DNA from: JBBSBR01 sp038251135
GTDB taxonomy: Bacteria > Patescibacteriota > Saccharimonadia > UBA4664
Length of the DNA: 13,804 bases
Assembly (NCBI GenBank): GCA_038251135.1
Contig: JBBSBR010000022.1
Span: 1-13,804 of the forward strand
Direction: 5' to 3'
A program made the position numbers and the translations under genes. Positions 8,546-13,804 of the stretch are shown here, piece by piece. Each line of letters begins with the position of its first letter. The first letter of the stretch is position 1. Below the pieces are notes generated by a model. The model was not told the DNA's origin, searched no databases, and saw nothing but the letters and a program-made list of their open reading frames with translations.

Positions 8546-8580
8546 GGGTACCGGCCGCGCAGATCGCGCGGCCGGTACCC
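8546..8580. repeat. Perfect 15-bp hairpin between convergent genes
   Basis: GGGTACCGGCCGCGC (8546-8560), a five-base loop AGATC, and its exact complement (8566-8580). It lies in the 90-base gap between the glycosidase and the convergent membrane gene, eight bases after the latter's stop. It has no T-tail of its own in either direction. It may block read-through transcription from both sides or protect 3' ends. Confidence 0.85.
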
Positions 8581-8588
8581 ATAGTGGG

Positions 8589-9197
8589 TCAGGGGAGTGG
8601 TTGAGACATTGGTTCGACGCTCATGGTCGACCAGTCCCATGCGACGTGGAGGTCGTTTGGGTTGAGCTTGGCCATCGCGTCGTGGAGACCGAAGAGGCCC
8701 CAGGCGGCGATGCCAAAAATGGCCAGGACCGATCCGAAGACCGGTCCGAGCGTCCAACCTTGGAGGATGGCCGGTACCGCCAGCAGCGTAAGGCCGCTGA
8801 AGAGCACGGTATAGGCCACCATGTCGTGGACGATCTTCGTCGGGGAGCTGTTCTGCGCCGCAGAATAGGCTCCCGCATCGATGATCCAGTGGAAGCCGGC
8901 CGATGCGCCGAGACCGATGATGATCGCGATGACCGTCCACCAGCCGGAGCGCCACCAGCTGGCGGCATCGATGTGCTTCCAAACGAGCGCCGAGGCACCC
9001 GCCACGAGCGGCAGGGCAAGGGCATCTCCTAGGATGAAGGCCCAGCTCCCTTTCGTCAGGCTGAAGATTGTTGCCGGTCCGCGTCCTTCGATCCAGTAAG
9101 CCACGAGGGCCATAGGGATCGTCGAGGCAAAAAGTGCGGCTGCGGCGGCCCCGTACCAGTGACCGCGCATCCCGAAAGAGCGCAGGAACCAGAACAC
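8589..9197 (-). CDS. Five-TM membrane protein, same family as the gene at 6115-6813 (paralogue 2)
   Basis: 202 residues with about five hydrophobic helices (14-36, 50-72, 86-106, 124-145 and 152-172). It shares with paralogue 1 the pattern PMALxAxxxEG (28-38), FILGDALALPL (54-64), His103, TKIVHD (120-125), QG (146-147) and NDLH (181-184). The interval from GD to the helix His is 45 residues here and 46 there; from that His to the KxxHD motif it is 18 and 17. It lacks the extra N-terminal helix of paralogue 1. The function is unknown. The start is GTG at 9197, eight bases after AAAGGGGG; a longer reading frame over the same DNA (to 9273) encodes Arg/Pro-rich non-hydrophobic sequence and is a shadow. 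It has a strong promoter of its own upstream and two hairpins downstream. Confidence 0.82.
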   Translation of the reverse strand: MFWFLRSFGMRGHWYGAAAAALFASTIPMALVAYWIEGRGPATIFSLTKGSWAFILGDALALPLVAGASALVWKHIDAASWWRSGWWTVIAIIIGLGASAGFHWIIDAGAYSAAQNSSPTKIVHDMVAYTVLFSGLTLLAVPAILQGWTLGPVFGSVLAIFGIAAWGLFGLHDAMAKLNPNDLHVAWDWSTMSVEPMSQPLP

Positions 9198-9243
9198 AGT
9201 GACCGCCCCCTTTCATGTCGAAGAACGATGAACGTTCCACTGG

Positions 9244-9263
9244 TGTATCCGGTGAAGGATACA
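9244..9263. repeat. Inverted repeat at the transcription start of paralogue 2
   Basis: TGTATCC-GGTGAA-GGATACA, a perfect 7-bp inverted repeat, directly abuts the -10 box (9264-9269) and covers the predicted start point near 9257. The placement fits a repressor operator or a 5'-end hairpin on the mRNA. Confidence 0.6.
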
Positions 9264-9292
9264 ACAATAGCATATCTCGTATAAAAAGTCAA
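9264..9292 (-). promoter_or_regulatory. Strong sigma70 promoter for paralogue 2
   Basis: On the minus strand TTGACT (9292-9287), 17 bases, TATTGT (9269-9264), with TGC directly before the -10 (extended -10). The leader from about 9257 to GTG 9197 is about 60 bases. The -35 overlaps the tail of the preceding gene's terminator. Confidence 0.8.
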
Positions 9293-9317
9293 TTAAAAGC
9301 CCACCGTTTAAGGTGGG
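9291..9317 (-). terminator. Intrinsic terminator of the nucleotidyltransferase gene
   Basis: On the minus strand CCCACC-TTAAAC-GGTGGG (9317-9300) is followed by CTTTTAATT. It is the second of two hairpins downstream of the gene ending at 9354, and its tail runs into the -35 of the next gene. Confidence 0.7.
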
Positions 9318-9320
9318 GTC

Positions 9321-9351
9321 TGAGTGGGGCGGCAGTAGGCCGCCCCACTCA
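9321..9351. repeat. Perfect 13-bp hairpin just after the nucleotidyltransferase stop
   Basis: TGAGTGGGGCGGC (9321-9333), a five-base loop AGTAG, and the exact complement (9339-9351). It begins two bases after the stop codon of the minus-strand gene. It has no T-run and is followed by a second, T-tailed hairpin. Stem length, five-base loop and position resemble the hairpin at 8546-8580. Confidence 0.85.
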
Positions 9352-9353
9352 AG

Positions 9354-10124
9354 TCAGATTACGTTTTCGCCGTCGATCTCGACGTAGCCAAGCAGATCAT
9401 AAACCCGCTCCATCGGAGCTATCGGCCAGAAGACGTTCGAATAGGTGCACTTAGCGCACCTGTAGCTCGTGTCCTGGCTCTTCCACGGCTCCTTGCGGAA
9501 GCTCTTAGGCTGGCTGGCAACCCTCATCTCGGCAGCCTCCAGCGCCTCGCTAAGCGTCAGCGCCGGGTTGCCGTGGAACAGCTGGCCCCAGGTGATATTG
9601 GCCGCCGGGCCCATGACGAATGGCTCCATCGCCTCCGCATCGTCCAGTTGCTTGGGGTCTACCGGACCCCGTTGCCGCATCGTTTCCAGATCGAAGACTG
9701 TCACAGCAAATTGGGTCGACAGCGATTGGAGGCTGACCATAATCTCGCCGTGACGCGGCGATAGGTAACGTACCATCATGGTACGCGGATCCTTGGGCTT
9801 CCAGTGAAAGACGTCGACTTTGACCCCGGTCGACTTATGCACGAAGACGAAACGAAAGTCCGTTTGCGGCCCGTCGACGTGGAAATGGTGAACCAGGAAT
9901 TTCTCGGTGAGCTCCGCATTGAAGCTTTCGGGGCCGCGAGCGATGAGATCAAGGTCATTGAATGGTCGATCGATTTTCTCGCCTTCCCGTAGGAGGTTGT
10001 AGCGGATCGCCAGACCGCCCACGAAGGTGTAGTCACCTATGATCTTCGGTAGCAGGTCGTCCAGTGTAGCTGCGACTCGGTCTTGGTCTTCCGGTAAGAA
10101 GGCTTTGATGAGATCACGTGCCAT
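9354..10124 (-). CDS. Nucleotidyltransferase-fold protein (MNT/AbiEii-like) with C-terminal CxxC
   Basis: A 256-residue soluble protein. The N-terminal part carries the polymerase-beta-type nucleotidyltransferase pattern: VGGLAIRY (35-42), DLDL (57-60, metal-binding Asp57 and Asp59), and a third acidic strand VKVDVFHW (101-108, Asp104). LETMRQR...DPKQLDDAEAM (146-166) resembles the helix of AbiEii/DUF1814-type proteins. The C-terminus has YRCAKCTY (221-228), a single CxxC pair that may bind zinc or be redox active. Family members transfer nucleotides to small molecules, tRNA or protein, and several are toxins; the substrate here cannot be told. No antitoxin-like partner lies beside it. ATG 10124 is preferred over TTG 10145 because AAGGGGG stands six bases upstream of it. 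It is divergent from uvrA with its own strong promoter. Confidence 0.72.
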   Translation of the reverse strand: MARDLIKAFLPEDQDRVAATLDDLLPKIIGDYTFVGGLAIRYNLLREGEKIDRPFNDLDLIARGPESFNAELTEKFLVHHFHVDGPQTDFRFVFVHKSTGVKVDVFHWKPKDPRTMMVRYLSPRHGEIMVSLQSLSTQFAVTVFDLETMRQRGPVDPKQLDDAEAMEPFVMGPAANITWGQLFHGNPALTLSEALEAAEMRVASQPKSFRKEPWKSQDTSYRCAKCTYSNVFWPIAPMERVYDLLGYVEIDGENVI

Positions 10125-10132
10125 CAGGAACC

Positions 10133-10142
10133 CCCTTAAGGG
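10133..10142. promoter_or_regulatory. Palindrome over the ribosome site of the nucleotidyltransferase gene
   Basis: CCCTTAAGGG is a perfect 10-bp palindrome whose minus-strand 3' half is part of the AAGGGGG Shine-Dalgarno. A similar overlap is seen for the six-TM gene (6820-6831). Confidence 0.35.
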
Positions 10143-10170
10143 CAACGATTCATGGGAAAGAGCAGACTCT

Positions 10171-10199
10171 AAAATAACATTTTATGGGTGTAAAGTCAA
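10171..10199 (-). promoter_or_regulatory. Strong sigma70 promoter of the nucleotidyltransferase gene
   Basis: On the minus strand TTGACT (10199-10194), 17 bases, TATTTT (10176-10171), with TGT before the -10 (extended -10). The start is predicted near 10164, with a leader of about 40 bases. It is nearly the same design as the promoter at 9264-9292. Confidence 0.78.
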
Positions 10200-10233
10200 A
10201 TCCGACAGTGATGCCATGGCGCACCCCGAAGTC

Positions 10234-10262
10234 TTGCCACCTGAACAAAAAACGTGTACAAT
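10234..10262 (+). promoter_or_regulatory. Sigma70 promoter of uvrA
   Basis: TTGCCA (10234-10239), exactly 17 bases, TACAAT (10257-10262). The start is predicted near 10269, giving an 18-base leader with GGGTGG upstream of ATG 10287. In contrast to uvrB and uvrC, this message is not leaderless. Confidence 0.8.
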
Positions 10263-10286
10263 TTGTGCTCGTAACGGGTGGTATAT

Positions 10287-13145
10287 ATGGCCGACAAGAT
10301 CGTCATTCGCGGAGCACGCGAGCATAACCTCAAAAACATTGATGTGGAGATCCCGCGCGATAAGTTGGTTGTGATCACCGGCCTCTCCGGTTCAGGGAAG
10401 TCTTCGCTCGCCTTTGATACGATCTACGCCGAGGGTCAGCGCCGCTATGTTGAGAGTTTGAGCGCCTATGCGCGTCAATTCCTCGGCCTCATGGAAAAGC
10501 CGGACGTCGACCAGATCGACGGCCTCTCACCGGCCATCTCAATCGATCAGAAATCTTCCTCACGCAACCCGCGCTCAACGGTTGGTACCGTCACCGAGAT
10601 CTATGATTACCTCCGTCTCCTCTATGCGCGCGTCGGCGTGCCGCACTGCCCCATCTGCGGTCTCGAAGTGACGCGCCAGACGGCTGGTCAGATTGTTGAT
10701 CAGATGATTAAGCTGCCCGAGGGCACGCGGATCATGCTCATAGCTCCGGTCGTGGACGACAAGAAAGGGGAGCATCGCCAAGTGGCTGCCGAGCTCAAAA
10801 AAGCCGGCTATACCCGGCTCCGGGTCAACGGCGTGATTTACGATACCGATGAATTTCCTGATCTGGACAAGCAGAAGAAGCATACGGTTGAGGCCGTGGT
10901 GGATCGGCTGGTTGTCGATGCTGAGCTGCGCCAGCGGTTGACCGAGTCCACCGAGCAGGGTTTGGCTCTGAGCGACGGCATGATCAAGGTCGTTCAGGTG
11001 GACGAACAGGGCAAGGTGGTTAGCGAGCAGGTCTACTCCGAGCACTTCGCCTGCCCCGTCCACCGCGAAATCTCGCTGCCCGAGATAGCGCCGCGGAATT
11101 TTAGTTTCAACTCGCCTCACGGCGCCTGCCCGCACTGTACCGGATTGGGGACTCGGCTCGAAGTCGATCCGGAATTTGTGATTCCCAACCGTCGTTTGAC
11201 GATCGCCGAGGGCGCCATCCGGCCGTGGTCCAAGACGACCAGCCGCATGAGCTGGTATACCAAATTGCTGGAAGGCGTCGCCCAGACCTTCAAATTCTCC
11301 CTGGACGTGCCCGTATCCGAAATGAAGCCGGCCGATTTGCGGATAGTTCTGTATGGTTCCGGCGACACCACCATCAATACCAAGGGTCCGGGCGGCCGCG
11401 TATACCACACCACGTATGAGGGAGTGATCCCGAATATGGAGCGCCGTTACCACGAGACAGACTCGGAATTTGTCCGCAAAGACATCGAAAAGTATATGGC
11501 TGAGCGTGAATGCCCAGTCTGCCACGGCAAGCGCCTCAAGCCGGAGATACTGGCGGTCACGGTCGGCGGCAAGAGTATCGTGGATCTGACGACCCTCTCA
11601 ATCGGTGATGCCATGAAGCACTTCAAGGAACTTAAGTTTAACGCCCGCGATACCCAGATTGCGTCTCAGATTCTCAAAGAGATCAGCGCCCGATTGACCT
11701 TTCTGCGCGACGTCGGACTGGAGTATTTGACCCTCGATCGCAGTGCCAATACCTTGGCCGGCGGTGAGGCTCAGCGAATACGGCTGGCGACCCAGATCGG
11801 ATCGAGCCTCATGGGCGTGCTTTATATCCTCGACGAGCCGTCTATCGGCCTGCATCAGCGCGATAACGATCGTCTGATCACGACGTTGATTCGCCTCCGC
11901 GATCTCGGCAATACCGTCATTGTGGTAGAGCACGACGAAGATACCATTCGGATGGCCGATTATGTGATCGACATCGGACCTGAGGCCGGTGAGCACGGCG
12001 GCCGCGTCGTCGCGGCCGGTACGCCGGCTGAGGTCGAGGCGGTAGCCGAAAGTCTGACGGGTCAATATCTGTCCGGTAAGCGCTCCATCGAGCCGCCCAA
12101 GAAGCGCCGCGCCGGCAACGGCAAGCGAATTACCGTTACCAATGCCCGCGAGCACAACCTGCAGGGGATTGACGTCGACATCCCGCTGGGGATGCTGGTG
12201 ACGGTCACGGGCGTATCGGGTTCCGGCAAGAGCAGCCTCGTGAACGACATTATCGCCAAGAAGTTAGCGCAAGTGTTTCATCGGGCCGGCGATCTGCCCG
12301 GCAAACACGATGAGATTCTCGGGTTGAAGAATCTCGACAAGGTTATTAGTGTCGACCAGTCGGCCATCGGCCGTACTCCGCGCTCCAATCCGGCCACCTA
12401 TACGGGCGTCTTCGGTGATATTCGCGAACTCTTTGCCCAGACGCCCGAAGCCAAGATCCGCGGCTACAAGGCCGGCCGTTTCAGCTTCAACGTCAAAGGC
12501 GGCCGCTGCGAGCTCTGCCGCGGCGACGGCATCATCAAGATCGAGATGCACTTCCTGCCCGACGTCTACGTGACCTGCGAGGAGTGCAAAGGGCACCGTT
12601 ACAACCGCGAAGCCATGGAGATCCACTACAAAGGCAAAACTATCGCCGGCGTTCTCGAGATGACCGTGGAGATGGCCGCCGAGTTCTTTGAGAACATCCC
12701 CTCCATCCACCGCAAGCTGTCGACGCTCGTGAACGTTGGGTTGGGTTATATCCGTCTCGGCCAGAGCGCCACGACTTTCAGCGGGGGTGAAGCTCAGCGT
12801 ATCAAGCTCGCGACCGAATTGGCCCGCCGCAGCACCGGCAAGACGCTCTACATTCTCGACGAACCCACGACCGGACTTCATTTTGAAGACGTCAATCGGC
12901 TGCTGGGCGTGCTTAACGCGCTCGTCGATACCGGCAACTCGGTCCTCATTATCGAACACAACTTAGACGTCATAAAATGCAGCGACTGGTTGATCGACAT
13001 GGGTCCGGAAGGCGGCAGCGGCGGCGGTACCGTACTGGTGACCGGCTCGCCCGAACACGTCGCCAAGGACGCCAAGAGCCATACCGGGCAGTATCTGGCG
13101 CGCGTCTTTGCCAAAGCCAAGGCAAAAAATACCGTTTCGGTCTAA
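10287..13145 (+). CDS. uvrA: UvrABC excinuclease subunit A (damage-recognition ATPase)
   Basis: A 952-residue protein, normal UvrA length, with two fused ABC ATPase modules. Visible are Walker A1 GLSGSGKSS (32-40), CPICG (121-125) and CPVCHGKRLKPE, signature LAGGEAQRIRLA with Walker B ILDEPSIGLH in module I, Walker A2 GVSGSGKSSLVND, zinc region CELCRGDG...CEECKG, and signature FSGGEAQRIKLA with ILDEPTTGLH in module II. UvrA dimers scan DNA and load UvrB at lesions. The first zinc site is written CPVH...CPHC (residues 256-284), with His where many UvrA proteins have the second Cys. ATG 10287 is chosen over GTG 10278 because it gives the family start ADKIVIRGAREHNLKNI and lies properly after GGGTGG. 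It is transcribed alone, divergent from the nucleotidyltransferase gene. Confidence 0.98.
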   Translation: MADKIVIRGAREHNLKNIDVEIPRDKLVVITGLSGSGKSSLAFDTIYAEGQRRYVESLSAYARQFLGLMEKPDVDQIDGLSPAISIDQKSSSRNPRSTVGTVTEIYDYLRLLYARVGVPHCPICGLEVTRQTAGQIVDQMIKLPEGTRIMLIAPVVDDKKGEHRQVAAELKKAGYTRLRVNGVIYDTDEFPDLDKQKKHTVEAVVDRLVVDAELRQRLTESTEQGLALSDGMIKVVQVDEQGKVVSEQVYSEHFACPVHREISLPEIAPRNFSFNSPHGACPHCTGLGTRLEVDPEFVIPNRRLTIAEGAIRPWSKTTSRMSWYTKLLEGVAQTFKFSLDVPVSEMKPADLRIVLYGSGDTTINTKGPGGRVYHTTYEGVIPNMERRYHETDSEFVRKDIEKYMAERECPVCHGKRLKPEILAVTVGGKSIVDLTTLSIGDAMKHFKELKFNARDTQIASQILKEISARLTFLRDVGLEYLTLDRSANTLAGGEAQRIRLATQIGSSLMGVLYILDEPSIGLHQRDNDRLITTLIRLRDLGNTVIVVEHDEDTIRMADYVIDIGPEAGEHGGRVVAAGTPAEVEAVAESLTGQYLSGKRSIEPPKKRRAGNGKRITVTNAREHNLQGIDVDIPLGMLVTVTGVSGSGKSSLVNDIIAKKLAQVFHRAGDLPGKHDEILGLKNLDKVISVDQSAIGRTPRSNPATYTGVFGDIRELFAQTPEAKIRGYKAGRFSFNVKGGRCELCRGDGIIKIEMHFLPDVYVTCEECKGHRYNREAMEIHYKGKTIAGVLEMTVEMAAEFFENIPSIHRKLSTLVNVGLGYIRLGQSATTFSGGEAQRIKLATELARRSTGKTLYILDEPTTGLHFEDVNRLLGVLNALVDTGNSVLIIEHNLDVIKCSDWLIDMGPEGGSGGGTVLVTGSPEHVAKDAKSHTGQYLARVFAKAKAKNTVSV

Positions 13146-13210
13146 TAATATATTCCGCGTTTCGTCCTCTAAAGGACTCGTCAGAACGATAGTCTAATCG
13201 TTGACGCGGG

Positions 13211-13234
13211 CCCCTCCCCGCAGTGGGGGAGGGG
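13211..13234. terminator. Bidirectional terminator-type hairpin between uvrA and the small minus-strand operon
   Basis: CCCCTCCCC (13211-13219), loop GCAGTG, GGGGAGGGG (13226-13234). It is one base beyond the stop of the 82-residue gene and 65 bases after uvrA. A weaker stem AACGAT-AGTCTA-ATCGTT lies at 13185-13202. Neither has a long T-run, so the hairpin may act more as a 3' barrier than as a classical terminator. Confidence 0.6.
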
Positions 13235-13235
13235 G

Positions 13236-13484
13236 TTAGTTGGAGCCGGAGCGCTTCTTGCGCTTCGGGCGCCATCCGGAGACGGCGACAAATATCGCGA
13301 ACGCCAGACCGACGGCAAAGATGATGCCGAGGCTGTCCAACGCGATTCCGTACAGCCATCTGCGGGAAGGCGGGAAGATGAGCGCGACGACGAGCACGGT
13401 GATCACGGCGTTGCGCGGTCGCGCAACGATCCATGCTCCCGTCTGGCCGACGAGGCGGCGCAGACGCACACCGAGCTCGTTCAT
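13236..13484 (-). CDS. Small two-TM membrane protein
   Basis: 82 residues, unrecognised. It has a basic N-terminal amphipathic part (residues 1-24, LRRLVGQTGAWIVARPR), TM helix 1 at about 26-37 plus flank (AVITVLVVALIF), a short PPSRR turn, TM helix 2 at about 45-68 (YGIALDSLGIIFAVGLAFAIFVAV), and a strongly basic tail (RPKRKKRSGSN). By the positive-inside rule both ends should be cytoplasmic. ATG 13484 follows AAAAGGGG by about eight bases and overlaps the stop of an upstream 51-codon frame as ATGA, which points to translational coupling. It lies between uvrA and uvrC on the opposite strand; no link to repair can be read from the sequence. Confidence 0.72.
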   Translation of the reverse strand: MNELGVRLRRLVGQTGAWIVARPRNAVITVLVVALIFPPSRRWLYGIALDSLGIIFAVGLAFAIFVAVSGWRPKRKKRSGSN

Positions 13485-13636
13485 CGCCAGGGCCCCTTTT
13501 CGACAGTCTGGGAAATGCCCAGCTGACTTGCGAACGCTTGTTCTAGGATAAGACCAAGCTTGATCAGGCGCGCACTCATGGCTTTCACCTGCTGCTCCAA
13601 TCTGGCGGGTACCAGCCGATCGATTAATCGACTCAA
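13481..13636 (-). CDS. Tiny ORF coupled to the two-TM gene (32-51 residues)
   Basis: This frame ends in TGA that shares four bases (ATGA, 13484-13481) with the start of the next gene. The shorter start is ATG 13579, preceded by AGGTGA, giving 32 residues (MSARLIKLGLILEQAF...KGPWR). The frame stays open up to TTG 13636, which coincides with the predicted first transcribed base of a consensus promoter and would give 51 residues. The longer product is rich in Leu, Arg and Gln with amphipathic-helix character (RLIDRLVPARLEQQ, ARLIKLGLILEQ), consistent with one or two helices; there is no TM helix of normal length. It could be a real small protein or a leader whose translation opens the downstream start. 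No homologue is recognised. Confidence 0.5.
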   Translation of the reverse strand: MSRLIDRLVPARLEQQVKAMSARLIKLGLILEQAFASQLGISQTVEKGPWR

Positions 13637-13642
13637 GGCGAT

Positions 13643-13671
13643 ATTATACGCTATTATATCGTAATTGTCAA
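13643..13671 (-). promoter_or_regulatory. Exact-consensus sigma70 promoter of the small operon
   Basis: On the minus strand TTGACA (13671-13666), 17 bases, TATAAT (13648-13643): both hexamers and the spacing are the textbook optimum. Transcription should start near 13636. The -35 lies nine bases from the uvrC -10 on the other strand, so the two promoters overlap. Confidence 0.88.
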
Positions 13672-13679
13672 CAATGAGG

Positions 13680-13685
13680 TATACT
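13680..13685 (+). promoter_or_regulatory. -10 box of uvrC, next to the start codon
   Basis: TATACT ends seven bases before ATG 13693, so the transcript should start within a base or two of the ATG and be leaderless. No Shine-Dalgarno or good -35 is seen. The surroundings, GTCAA-N8-TATACT, match the uvrB arrangement GTCAA-N8-TATAAT. Confidence 0.6.
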
Positions 13686-13692
13686 TGAAGCT

Positions 13693-13804
13693 ATGACTGA
13701 CGCTCTCCGTGATAAACTCAAAACCCTCCCCGCCGAACCCGGCGTATACTTTCATCGCGATGCCAACCGGAAGATTATTTACATCGGTAAGGCGGCCGTG
13801 CTCA
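13693..13804 (+). CDS. uvrC: UvrABC excinuclease subunit C, N-terminus (partial)
   Basis: The 37 visible residues (MTDALRDKLKTLPAEPGVYF...IIYIGKAAVL) are the start of the GIY-YIG nuclease domain of UvrC, which makes the 3' incision beside the lesion. The landmarks are PGVYF (16-20), an Asp-containing turn, and IIYIGKA (29-35) with the YIG of the family name. The gene runs off the window end, so the UVR, RNase H-like and HhH domains cannot be judged. Together with uvrA and uvrB it completes the excision-repair set in this locus. The start fits both the family N-terminus and the -10 box position. Confidence 0.93.
   Translation, partial: MTDALRDKLKTLPAEPGVYFHRDANRKIIYIGKAAVL

Noticed and set aside
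8461..9273. A 270-codon minus-strand frame over paralogue 2
   Set aside because: Its product is Arg/Pro/His-rich without domains, whereas the overlapping frame gives TM helices homologous to another protein in the window and has a ribosome site.
10575..11525. 316-codon minus-strand frame in uvrA
   Set aside because: It is a shadow of a highly conserved gene on the plus strand; other long minus-strand frames in uvrA and uvrB were dismissed for the same reason.

Overview
The window looks like a compact, moderately GC-rich bacterial chromosome segment. The organism is probably a member of the Patescibacteria/CPR (Saccharibacteria-like) or another small Gram-positive-type bacterium. This placement is inference from gene content: an LPHTG sortase-anchored surface protein, a membrane-tethered CAP-domain protein with a His-rich N-terminus, a two-TM bacterial PH-domain protein, a standalone Prs, and very short intergenic gaps. 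TGA ends at least four genes here, so the standard code applies and the UGA=Gly code of Gracilibacteria/Absconditabacteria does not. No rRNA, tRNA, IS element or CRISPR array was seen.

Layout. Positions 1-2327 (+) hold envelope genes: the C-terminus of a Ser/Lys- then Pro-rich LPHTG protein with a perfect 45-bp tandem repeat, a strong terminator, a CAP/SCP-domain protein, and a PH-domain membrane protein. Positions 2408-5452 (+) hold uvrB and prs. Positions 5465-6813 (-) hold an unrecognised soluble protein and a six-TM membrane protein. Positions 6972-8498 (+) encode a cytoplasmic six-hairpin (amylo-alpha-1,6-glucosidase/GDE-C-like) glycosidase. Positions 8589-10124 (-) hold a second membrane protein homologous to the one at 6115-6813, and a solitary nucleotidyltransferase-fold protein. 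Positions 10287-13145 (+) are uvrA. Positions 13236-13636 (-) are a two-gene operon of tiny proteins. At 13693 (+) uvrC begins and runs off the end.

How it fits together. UvrA, UvrB and UvrC are the complete incision machinery of nucleotide excision repair. They lie within about 11 kb but as separate transcription units with unrelated genes between them. Prs makes PRPP for nucleotide salvage or synthesis. The accessory block (5.4-10.1 kb) alternates strands, and most of its genes have their own sigma70-type promoter and terminator hairpin, so it reads as single-gene units rather than a co-transcribed pathway.

The most novel-looking elements are the divergent pair of homologous polytopic membrane proteins on either side of the glycosidase gene, which share charged and histidine positions at conserved spacing, and the tiny bicistron between uvrA and uvrC. 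That bicistron is driven by an exact-consensus promoter whose -35 lies inside the uvrC promoter region. The -10 boxes of uvrB and uvrC sit so close to their ATGs that both mRNAs should be leaderless or nearly so.
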